Part shown: positions 57,559 to 64,000 of the stretch, in pieces
Layout: each line of letters begins with the position of its first letter
Position numbering within the stretch: position 1 is the stretch's first letter
Source: Sphingobium sp. DEHP117
GTDB lineage: Bacteria > Pseudomonadota > Alphaproteobacteria > Sphingomonadales > Sphingomonadaceae
DNA length: 64,000 bases
Assembly (NCBI RefSeq): GCF_030867385.1
Contig: NZ_JAPFBJ010000002.1
Location: 124,001-188,000 of the forward strand
Direction: 5' to 3'
Translations under genes and position numbers: made by a program
Notes under the pieces: model-generated
Databases searched by the model: none
Seen by the model: the letters and a program-made list of their open reading frames with translations, nothing else
What the model was told of the DNA's origin: nothing

Positions 57559-57879
57559 TCAAGCCGAGCGGTAGGGCGTGATCGTTTCCGCTATCCCCAT
57601 ATATATATCGGCCATGTCGAGCGCATCGGTCATCGTCATCCGGTCGGTTCCGGCACGTGCATCTAATTCATTTTGGACATCGGTAACGTTATCGCAGTCG
57701 ACATCATAGATCGCGAGGTAGTTCCATCGGGAGCCTTCCCGCATGCGAAACCGCTCCGCGCCCACGATGCCCGGAATGTCCATAACATCAGGCAGGTGAA
57801 CGTCATCATACCAACTGTTGAACTCGGCGTCGCGACCATCGACAGCATTGGTTAAAACCACCATCTTGAATTTTGCCAT
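57559..57879 (-). CDS. Small EthD-like/dimeric alpha-beta-barrel protein
   Basis: 106-aa protein. MVVLTNAVDGRDAEFNSWYDDVHLPDVMDIPGIVGAERFRM is the recognisable pattern of small dimeric alpha+beta-barrel proteins (EthD-like, stress-responsive A/B barrel), with WNYLAIYDVDCDNVTDVQNELDARAGTDRM following. Such proteins often accompany degradation operons and may act as chaperones, cyclases or monooxygenase-like partners. No catalytic residue can be named. A half operator lies about 66 nt upstream (57945-57957), so it may share regulation with the catabolic genes. Confidence 0.75.
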   Translation of the reverse strand: MAKFKMVVLTNAVDGRDAEFNSWYDDVHLPDVMDIPGIVGAERFRMREGSRWNYLAIYDVDCDNVTDVQNELDARAGTDRMTMTDALDMADIYMGIAETITPYRSA

Positions 57880-57944
57880 GTCCTCGCTCCCAAAATGAAT
57901 ATTGTCTACCTGGTTGGTCGTCCGCGACTGTATGTCATAACCAT

Positions 57945-57957
57945 TTTATCTGACAAT
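57945..57957. promoter_or_regulatory. Operator-like site upstream of the EthD-like gene
   Basis: On the minus strand ATTGTCAGATAAA matches one arm and centre of ATTGTCnGAyAAT. A second half-site ATTGTC lies at 57901-57906. It is one of five related sites in the window. Confidence 0.45.
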
Positions 57958-58017
57958 CATGTAGGTATATTTCGTCGGGTGTTTATTGCCCTTGAATTTT
58001 TGGTTCGTCACCTGGTT

Positions 58018-58677
58018 TCAGGGTTCCGGATTGGTGAGTTTACCGGTGATACGGATGCCTGCGCCGTCTAGGTTGTATGATTTGTTCATGAAAATGAGTA
58101 TGGAGGTGAGGGCCTCTGCGGCGGCGGAGTTGACGAGGGCACCTGCGTGCAGGCCCCGCAGCCCGGCGTGGCGGGCAAGTTCGATGACCTGGGTCCGGGC
58201 GGCCTTGTCGTCTCCGAACACGAGGACGTCGCAATCGACCTCCTCGTCGGTCGCGAGTTTATGGGCGGCGACGCTGTGGAAGGCCGAGACCAGCGTGCCC
58301 TGCCCGCCGAGCAAAGCTTCCGCCCGCACCGCGGCGCTGCCTTCGACGGGAAGCTGCACCCGCATCACCTTGGGCGGCACGAGCGGAACCGTGGTGTCGA
58401 CCACCAGCTTGCCGGCCACATGAGGCGCGATCTCGCGCAAGGTCGCTTCCTGCGCGCTCCACGGCACGGTGACGACGATGATATCGGCCTGAGCGGCCGC
58501 ATCGGCATTGGCAGCGCCCGACAGGCCAAAGCCGAGTTCGGCCGCCTTCTCCTGCGCACCGGCGGCAGAGCGCGACCCAAGGATCACGGTGAGGCCCGAT
58601 TTTGCCCAGCGCCGCGCGAGCGCCGCGCCCAGATTGCCGGTCCCGCCGATGACGGCGATCGTGCCGAGCATAGTCAC
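58018..58677 (-). CDS. F420:NADPH oxidoreductase (Fno/NpdG type)
   Basis: 219-aa reductase that moves hydride between F420 and NADP. The NADP motif is TIAVIGGTGNLGAALARRWA, and further family pieces are VILGSRSAAGAQEKAAELG, IIVVTVPWSAQEATLREI, LVVDTTVPLVPPKVM, VSAFHSVAAHKLA and VLVFGDDKAARTQVIELA. Fno is found where F420 is made and used; in picrate degraders NpdG provides F420H2. It begins with GTG inside the stop of fbiC (GTGA at 58677-58674); an in-frame ATG lies two codons later. Its place after fbiC links F420 synthesis with reduction. Confidence 0.92.
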   Translation of the reverse strand: MTMLGTIAVIGGTGNLGAALARRWAKSGLTVILGSRSAAGAQEKAAELGFGLSGAANADAAAQADIIVVTVPWSAQEATLREIAPHVAGKLVVDTTVPLVPPKVMRVQLPVEGSAAVRAEALLGGQGTLVSAFHSVAAHKLATDEEVDCDVLVFGDDKAARTQVIELARHAGLRGLHAGALVNSAAAEALTSILIFMNKSYNLDGAGIRITGKLTNPEP

Positions 58678-61004
58678 GCGGGCACCCGTTCGGCCGCTAC
58701 GGGACCATAAAATGTGGTGCGCTGGCGGGCAAAGCGCCCTGCCGCCGCCGCTGTCGCCTCCATCCTCGCCGCATCGAACAGCTGGCCGTTGACGCCGCCT
58801 GCCGACCGGGTGATCGTCTCATCCATCAATATGCCTCCAAGATCATTGGCCCCAGCAGTGAGCGCCTCGCACGCACCATCAGGACCGAGCTTCACCCAGG
58901 ATGCCTGGATGTTGGGTATGTGCGGATGCAGCGCCAGCCGGGCAACGGCGTGCATCAGCAAGGCCTCGCGATAGCTCGGCCCCGATCGCGCGGCCCCCTT
59001 GCGCCACAAGGGTGCTTCCATATGGACGAACGGCAACGGAACGAACTCGGTAAAGCCGCCGGTCTGCTCCTGCAGCGCCCTGATCCGCAACAGATGGCGC
59101 GCCCAGTGGTCGTAGCGGTCAACATGGCCGAACATGATCGTCGCGGTCGATCGCAAACCCACCGCGTGCGCCGACCGCATCACATCGAGCCACTGCTGGG
59201 TGGAGACCTTGTCCGGGCAGATGACAGCGCGAACCTCGTCGTCGAGTATCTCTGCCGCGGTGCCGGGCAATGTCGCAAGGCCGGCGGCCTTGAGGCGCCC
59301 CAGATAGTCCTCCAGCGGCAACCCCAGCGTTGCCGCGCCATGGCTGACTTCGAGCGGGGAAAAGGCGTGAATGTGAATGCCCGGCGCCGCCTGCCGCACG
59401 GCACGCGTGATGGCGAGATAGGTCTCGCCATTGAACTCGGGGTGGATGCCGCCCTGCAGGCAGACCTCGGTCGCGCCGCGCGCCGCCGCCTCCGCTGCCC
59501 GGCGTGCCACTTCCTCAAGGTCGAGCCGGTAGGCCGCGCCGCGCAGCGACCGCGTGCTTCCTTTGGAAAAGGCACAGAAGCCGCAATGATAGAGGCAGAT
59601 GTTGGTGTAGTTTATGTTGCGGTTGACGACATAGGTGACGGCATCGCCCACGGCCTCATGGCGCAGCGCATCGGCTGCCGCAGCGATGTGGCGTACCTCT
59701 TCGCCCTCGGCGCAGAACAGCCGGACGATATCCGCCTCCGACAGGCCATCGCCGCTCGCCGCCCGGCTGATGATCCCATCGACCGTCGACAAGGCGGCGG
59801 AGGGGCCCGGCGCCATGGCGGCTATGGCACTGCCCGATCCGGCGCGCCATCCATCGGTAAAGGGCAACCCGCGCCCATCGACCGCCCGGCGCACCCGCGT
59901 GGCCATCGACGGATCCAGCCATTGCTCGGGATCGCGCGCATGACCCGGGCCGATCGCGAGCCGTTGCCGCAGCACGCGCCCTGCAGCGGCGGTTGCCGCG
60001 TCGAGGGCGGCAAGATGCGGCCAGGGCGCCTCGGGGTTCACATGATCGATCGTTACCGGCGACACGCCACCCCAATCGTTCACACCCGCCCGCAGCAACT
60101 CTCCCAGCTCGTCCGGGCGCAAATTGGGCGGCGCCTGGATCGACATGTCCGGCCCGAGGATGAGGCGCGCGGCCGCGATCGTCCACAGATGCTCTTCCAG
60201 CGACGGCTCGGGATGCCGCGCCATCGGCGTGCCGGGCTTGGCCCGGAAGTTCTGGACGATCACCTCCTGGATATGACCGTAGCGACGGTGAAGCGCGGCA
60301 ATATCGAGCAGCGCGTCGATCCGCTCGCTGCGGGTCTCGCCGATGCCAATCAGAATGCCGGTGGTGAAGGCAACGCGCGCGCGGCCCGCCTCGGCAATCG
60401 ACGCGAGGCGCTGTTCCGGATGCTTGTCCGGCGACCCGAAATGTGGCCCGCCCCGCTCGGACAGGCGCGCCGCCGACGTCTCGAGCATGATCCCCATCGA
60501 AGCGGCAACCGGGCGCAGCATCGCATAATCGCCCGCACCCATCAGCCCGGGGTTGAGATGCGGCAGCAGCCCCGTCTCACTGGCCACCAGCGCCGCCATC
60601 TCGCGAAGATAGGACAAGGTCGTCTCGTGGCCCAGCCGGTCGAGCGCGGCGCGCGCCGTTGCAAAGCGCAGCTCGGGCTGGTCCCCCAACGTAAACAGCG
60701 CCTCGCGGCACCCCGCCGCCTCCCCCGCACGCGCAATCCGCAAAACCTCGTGGCGATCAAGATAAGGCGCCTCAAGCCGCGACGGCGAGGCCGCAAACGT
60801 GCAGTAATGGCAAACATCCCGACACAGCCGGGTCAGCGGGATGAACACCTTGCGCGAGTAGGTGACAAGCGAACCATGGCCCGCAAGCGTCAGCGCTTCG
60901 CTCTCCCGCATGAGCTCGTCCAAGGACGCGCCAAGCAGCCAATCACGCCTGGCTTCCAGATCAGGAACTTCAAGACTAGGTCCTGTCAACACGAGACACA
61001 CCAC
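58674..61004 (-). CDS. fbiC: 7,8-didemethyl-8-hydroxy-5-deazariboflavin (Fo) synthase FbiC, CofG-CofH fusion
   Basis: 776-aa protein with two radical-SAM domains. The CofG half has C61xxxC65xxC68 in LTRLCRDVCHYCTFA, then the GIMLETSAARLSERGGPHF and FRAKPGTPMARHPEPSLEEHLW segments. The CofH half begins near residue 440 with NRNINYTNICLYHCGFCAFSKGSTRS (Cys cluster near 470) and contains EVCLQGGIHPEFNGETYLAI, CPDKVSTQQW, TATIMFGHVDRYDHWARHLLRIRALQEQTGGFTEFVPLPFVH and AGANDLGGILMDETITRSAG. It builds the deazaflavin Fo from tyrosine and the flavin precursor. The start is GTG 61004 or the next codon; a GGTGGAG site is close. It is coupled to the F420:NADPH oxidoreductase gene by GTGA. Confidence 0.96.
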   Translation of the reverse strand: MVCLVLTGPSLEVPDLEARRDWLLGASLDELMRESEALTLAGHGSLVTYSRKVFIPLTRLCRDVCHYCTFAASPSRLEAPYLDRHEVLRIARAGEAAGCREALFTLGDQPELRFATARAALDRLGHETTLSYLREMAALVASETGLLPHLNPGLMGAGDYAMLRPVAASMGIMLETSAARLSERGGPHFGSPDKHPEQRLASIAEAGRARVAFTTGILIGIGETRSERIDALLDIAALHRRYGHIQEVIVQNFRAKPGTPMARHPEPSLEEHLWTIAAARLILGPDMSIQAPPNLRPDELGELLRAGVNDWGGVSPVTIDHVNPEAPWPHLAALDAATAAAGRVLRQRLAIGPGHARDPEQWLDPSMATRVRRAVDGRGLPFTDGWRAGSGSAIAAMAPGPSAALSTVDGIISRAASGDGLSEADIVRLFCAEGEEVRHIAAAADALRHEAVGDAVTYVVNRNINYTNICLYHCGFCAFSKGSTRSLRGAAYRLDLEEVARRAAEAAARGATEVCLQGGIHPEFNGETYLAITRAVRQAAPGIHIHAFSPLEVSHGAATLGLPLEDYLGRLKAAGLATLPGTAAEILDDEVRAVICPDKVSTQQWLDVMRSAHAVGLRSTATIMFGHVDRYDHWARHLLRIRALQEQTGGFTEFVPLPFVHMEAPLWRKGAARSGPSYREALLMHAVARLALHPHIPNIQASWVKLGPDGACEALTAGANDLGGILMDETITRSAGGVNGQLFDAARMEATAAAAGRFARQRTTFYGPVAAERVPA

Positions 61005-61169
61005 TCCACCATCTTAACCCGCGAGCATCGTTTACCTGGGGCGGATCGAGATTCGGCCCTAAAAAACTATGCCCAATCCTAACCGGGCCTTTTGGTTACG
61101 AAACGCAACTTGCTTTGATCATCACTCCCAGCGCTGCTGCGATCGACAAGGGGCACAGGTCATCACGCG

Positions 61170-62021
61170 CTATTTGGGCAAATCAGGCATTGCCACTTCG
61201 GCGTGCTCGATCCCCGCCAATTGTCCGCCGTCGACAACCAGGTCTGTTCCTGTGATGAAGCTAGCACGGGGCGAAACGAGAAAGGCCGAAACTTCAGCCA
61301 GCTCGACCGGATCGCCCTTCCGCTGAACACCTGCCACGTCGATCATGAACCGCATCGGATCGTTCATTTCACCCTCGGTCATGACGGTGTCGACGATCCC
61401 CGGGGAAATCGACACAAGCCTGACGCCGCGCTTGCCGAAGCTTCGCGCTTCGCGCCGTACCAGCGCACGCACTCCACGTTTGGACAGCTTGTAGGCCTCC
61501 ATAGCGCCGGGAACCCGATCCGCGTAGCTGAGACTTCCCCCCGGCGGAAGCGGATTTTCGAAAAGCGCTTCAAGCTCGGGCGCTTCGGGGATGTGCGACG
61601 CCGTCGACGCGTAAAGAAGAATCGCGCTGCCCTGTGTCATCAGCGGCCTGACAGCTTCCACAAGCGCCAATGTTGCGTCGAGGTTGATGGCAAGAACCCG
61701 CTCCTTGGTACCCATCTGCGGCGCTATGCCGGCCGTATGAACGAGGGCGCCGATTCCACGCGCTTCCGCTGCCGAGACGATCTTCGCGATGAAGGACGGA
61801 TCGGTGATGTCGCCGGCAATGATCTCTACGTTGGTCCCGTTCTCACGAAGCGGCCGCGCCACCGCTTCCAGTCTGGCGGCGTCAACATCACACAGCAGCA
61901 AATTCTTCCAGCCATCGCGCGCGAGACACGCCGCACATTTCGAACCCATTCCCCCTGCGGCTCCGGTAACGACGGCGACGCCGGTCGGCAACGCGCCGCC
62001 CGCCCCTTGCCAACCGCTCAT
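61170..62021 (-). CDS. SDR-family oxidoreductase
   Basis: 283-aa SDR. VVTGAAGGMGSKCAACLARDGWKNLLLCDVD is the cofactor motif, HTAGIAPQMG stands in place of the usual NAG motif, YASTASHI carries the Ser, and YKLSKRGVRALVRREARSFGKRGVRLVSISPGIVDT the Tyr-Lys. An insertion between Ser and Tyr (PELEALFENPLPPGGSLSYADRVPGAMEA) is longer than in standard SDRs and resembles the 3-alpha-hydroxysteroid dehydrogenase/carbonyl reductase type. ATG 62021 overlaps the stop of the hydrolase gene. It is in one minus-strand unit with the hydrolase and amidohydrolase genes. Confidence 0.88.
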   Translation of the reverse strand: MSGWQGAGGALPTGVAVVTGAAGGMGSKCAACLARDGWKNLLLCDVDAARLEAVARPLRENGTNVEIIAGDITDPSFIAKIVSAAEARGIGALVHTAGIAPQMGTKERVLAINLDATLALVEAVRPLMTQGSAILLYASTASHIPEAPELEALFENPLPPGGSLSYADRVPGAMEAYKLSKRGVRALVRREARSFGKRGVRLVSISPGIVDTVMTEGEMNDPMRFMIDVAGVQRKGDPVELAEVSAFLVSPRASFITGTDLVVDGGQLAGIEHAEVAMPDLPK

Positions 62022-62872
62022 CAAGCCACCTGCCGACCGAACTCAACCAGCTGCGGCACCAGCAGGGGCCAGCGCTTGAAAAGGGCTGTCGGATCCTTGA
62101 TACGCTCGATCCATTCGCGATCGCCCCAGGGCGGGTCGACGATCTGCGCGCCGGGTATCAGCGCAGCCAGTTCTTCCGATGTGGCGCGCGGATGACTGGG
62201 GTCTGACACACCACTACGAAAAATGAGCACTGGCATGTTCAATTTTGCCAGATCAGCTCGCGTGATGCACGGCAGCGGGGAGTCGGTGATCATGAAGAAC
62301 GCTTTCGCCCACTTCTGCATGATATCCCAGAACTGCTCTACATCGTAGGCAAGTATCCGCTCCAGATTGTCCGGGTTGCGCTGGACGCATGGAGCCAAAG
62401 CAAAATGTTCCGCTGCGGCACGCATGCCGTCCTTCCGCGCTGCCTCGGCCGGACCGCCGCAGTAGAAGGACGCGAGCACGGACATCCCGGTCCAGCTTCC
62501 CGAAATCCACAGCATCGCCAGACCGCTGACGACTTCCGGATGACGCAGCGCGGCAATCAGTGAAACGCGCGAACCGGCCGACCCGCCGACGACCAGCGCA
62601 GGCGCCATATCGAGCGCCTTGAGCAACCCGGCCAACACATCCGCGTTGAGAATGGATTCGCTCTCGCCCTCGAAAGAAATATGGGATTCACCGCAATTGG
62701 GTCGATCCCAGATGACGACCCTGTATCCGTTTTTGGCTAGTTCTTGAGCGGTTTCCCTTACCCCTGGCGTGTCCTTCGATTCCCGCCCGCCTGGCGTGAT
62801 GATGGCGTTTTTTTGCCCATCGCCAATTATCTCATAAGCGATATCGAGACCGTTGACGCTGATTTTGGCCAC
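62021..62872 (-). CDS. Alpha/beta hydrolase
   Basis: 283-aa hydrolase with nucleophile Ser in ALVVGGSAGSRVSLIAAL (GxSxG), oxyanion and cap residues in AIITPGGRESKDTPGVRETAQELAKNGYRVVIWDRPNCGES, and acid/base residues in VLIFRSGVSDPSHPRATSEELAALIPGA plus a late His not clearly assignable (WGDREW). It acts on an ester, lactone or C-C bond of the substrate; relatives include meta-cleavage product hydrolases. I chose GTG 62872 with GAGGAG 8 nt upstream over an extension to 62956 that has no ribosome site. It overlaps the SDR gene. Confidence 0.86.
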   Translation of the reverse strand: MAKISVNGLDIAYEIIGDGQKNAIITPGGRESKDTPGVRETAQELAKNGYRVVIWDRPNCGESHISFEGESESILNADVLAGLLKALDMAPALVVGGSAGSRVSLIAALRHPEVVSGLAMLWISGSWTGMSVLASFYCGGPAEAARKDGMRAAAEHFALAPCVQRNPDNLERILAYDVEQFWDIMQKWAKAFFMITDSPLPCITRADLAKLNMPVLIFRSGVSDPSHPRATSEELAALIPGAQIVDPPWGDREWIERIKDPTALFKRWPLLVPQLVEFGRQVA

Positions 62873-62956
62873 AACCCCATCTCCTCTATATGCTTCGTTT
62901 TTCGATTTCGCGCTTATTATATATTGCAGCTCTTGCTGCCCTTGCGAATACCGCAT

Positions 62957-64000
62957 TCAGGCGGTCACGAGGTCCGCGGGCATCTCGATCTTGTAGAGGT
63001 CAGCAGCGTTTTCGAACAGGATTTTCCGCTTACGAACTGGATCGAAGCTGCCCAGGGCAGTATCAATCGCCTCGGCGACATTGTCGTACAGGCATGTCGG
63101 GTGCGGGAAGTCGGTTTCGAACAATATGTTGTTCTCGCCGATCGTGTCGATCACCTGGCCCGGCGCATCTTTTTCGAACCAATAGCATGCATAGACATTT
63201 TGCCGGAAGTAGTCGCTTGGCCGCATTGTGAATTCGGGCCGGTTTTTGGCGACATCGTTCACAGCGAATTGGTGATCGGCCGCTTCCAGCACGAACGGTA
63301 TCCAGCCAATACCGCTCTCCACCGAAACGAACTTGATCTTCGGATGACGTGCCAGCACGCCAGAGAACAACAGGTCGTTGAGTTGGAACGCGTTCATCAG
63401 GAAGCAGTCGGCGCTGCCCCGCGCCCACGCCGATGCAAACCCGTCCACCTTGCACCGCTCTTCAAAATTGAGGCTGGAAAGATCGCCGCTGCCGATATGG
63501 AAATTAATCGGCAGATCGGCTTCGACAGCAATCTCCCACAACGGATCCCAGTATCGGTCGCCGATAAATGGAAAGCCGAACTCGTGCGGCGCGCCCGTGA
63601 AAGTGATGCCACGGAAGCCCAGATCGACGCAGCGCTTGATTTCCTTGACGGTCTCGTCGACATCCCAAAACGGCACCGCCACGCTCTTCACGAACCGGCG
63701 GGGATCGACCGAAGTCCAGTCGACCAGAAAGTCGTTGTATGCCCGCACGCACTCGTTCGCCAGATCACGGTCGTCGCCGGTCAGGAACTGCTGCGCGCCA
63801 AAACCGCCCACATTGCCATAAAGAACCTGGGCCCATATTCCCGCCTCGTCCATGAACTTGAGCCGCTCCGCCGAGTCATAAGACGACGTGATGGCGTCTT
63901 CGTAATTCAGCGGAAAGGCCGGCAACTCCCCGGCAAAACCCGCCATTGCCGTCAATCCAACGGTCGCCAGCTTGCTATCCCCCATATACCAGGTAGCCGC
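62957..64000 (-). CDS. Amidohydrolase 2-family protein, N-terminus beyond the window
   Basis: TIM-barrel metal-dependent hydrolase/decarboxylase of the aminocarboxymuconate semialdehyde decarboxylase (ACMSD)-like family. The open frame continues through position 64000 (reads AATWYMGDSKLATVG), so the N-terminal HxH metal motif is outside. Visible parts are LPINFHIGSGDLSSL (His), IKFVSVESGIGWIPFVLEA, YACYWFEKDAPGQVIDTIGENNILFETDFPHPTC (the Asp of the metal site in TDFPH) and the C-terminal helix. Such proteins hydrolyse or decarboxylate ring-derived carboxylic acids. It is upstream of the hydrolase gene in the same direction. Confidence 0.9.
   Translation of the reverse strand, partial: AATWYMGDSKLATVGLTAMAGFAGELPAFPLNYEDAITSSYDSAERLKFMDEAGIWAQVLYGNVGGFGAQQFLTGDDRDLANECVRAYNDFLVDWTSVDPRRFVKSVAVPFWDVDETVKEIKRCVDLGFRGITFTGAPHEFGFPFIGDRYWDPLWEIAVEADLPINFHIGSGDLSSLNFEERCKVDGFASAWARGSADCFLMNAFQLNDLLFSGVLARHPKIKFVSVESGIGWIPFVLEAADHQFAVNDVAKNRPEFTMRPSDYFRQNVYACYWFEKDAPGQVIDTIGENNILFETDFPHPTCLYDNVAEAIDTALGSFDPVRKRKILFENAADLYKIEMPADLVTA

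Noticed and set aside
58920..61082. 720-codon open frame on the plus strand
   Set aside because: It is antisense to fbiC, rich in Arg/Ala/His without any family pattern, and explained by high GC in the third codon position of fbiC.

Overview
The window looks like chromosome (or a large replicon) of a high-GC alphaproteobacterium, most likely a sphingomonad. The reasons are the carboxyspermidine-type polyamine genes, an OprB-type porin, a CYP101-like P450, a TonB-dependent receptor with several catabolic flavoproteins, and intergenic repeats containing TTCGACAAGCTCAGGAC. This assignment rests on recognition; no search was run.

Left part (1-11905), mostly housekeeping: the 5' end of thiC with a TPP riboswitch, a chemoreceptor gene overlapping an OprB-type porin gene that is broken by an IS1380-family element, a polyamine block (carboxy(nor)spermidine dehydrogenase, a DUF486 membrane protein, carboxy(nor)spermidine decarboxylase, ornithine/lysine decarboxylase), a MAPEG protein, a Lon-substrate-domain protein, a CnoX-like thioredoxin and tRNA-Gly(GCC).

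Junction (11906-15111): an AlpA-like regulator after the tRNA, a terminator, an IS21-family element without visible target duplication, and the 3' stub of an AraC-family gene. This looks like the edge of an island at tRNA-Gly.

Right part (15330-64000), catabolic island: a P450, several SDRs, two TauD/TfdA-type dioxygenases, a TonB receptor, paired large/small acyl-CoA dehydrogenases, enoyl-CoA hydratases, a thiolase plus a thiolase scar, an alpha-methylacyl-CoA racemase-like protein, two 3-ketosteroid-dehydrogenase-like flavoproteins, a Rieske oxygenase, two amidohydrolases, a fused indolepyruvate:ferredoxin oxidoreductase-like enzyme and an AraC regulator. Together they suggest dehydrogenation and beta-oxidation of a branched alicyclic compound (terpenoid- or steroid-like). 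The substrate is not determined by the sequence. A palindrome ATTGTCnGAyAAT recurs upstream of several of these genes and may be the shared operator.

Embedded in the island is a complete-looking coenzyme F420 gene set in two blocks: cofE-cofD-cofC plus a CofA-like aldehyde dehydrogenase (42287-46129), and fbiC (CofG-CofH fusion) plus an F420:NADPH oxidoreductase (58018-61004). CofE lacks the FbiB reductase domain and the aldehyde dehydrogenase resembles archaeal lactaldehyde dehydrogenase, so a lactate-derived F420 side chain is a testable idea. No recognised F420-using enzyme lies in the window.

Mobile DNA: one IS1380-type, one IS21-type and two identical 840-bp IS5-type elements. IS1380 and both IS5 copies are flanked by CTAG duplications, and two insertions break genes that can be rebuilt exactly in frame. 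Two further repeat families fill the gaps: a ~187-nt structured element whose stems covary between copies, and a ~130-bp palindromic repeat that carries an extra 23-nt cassette.
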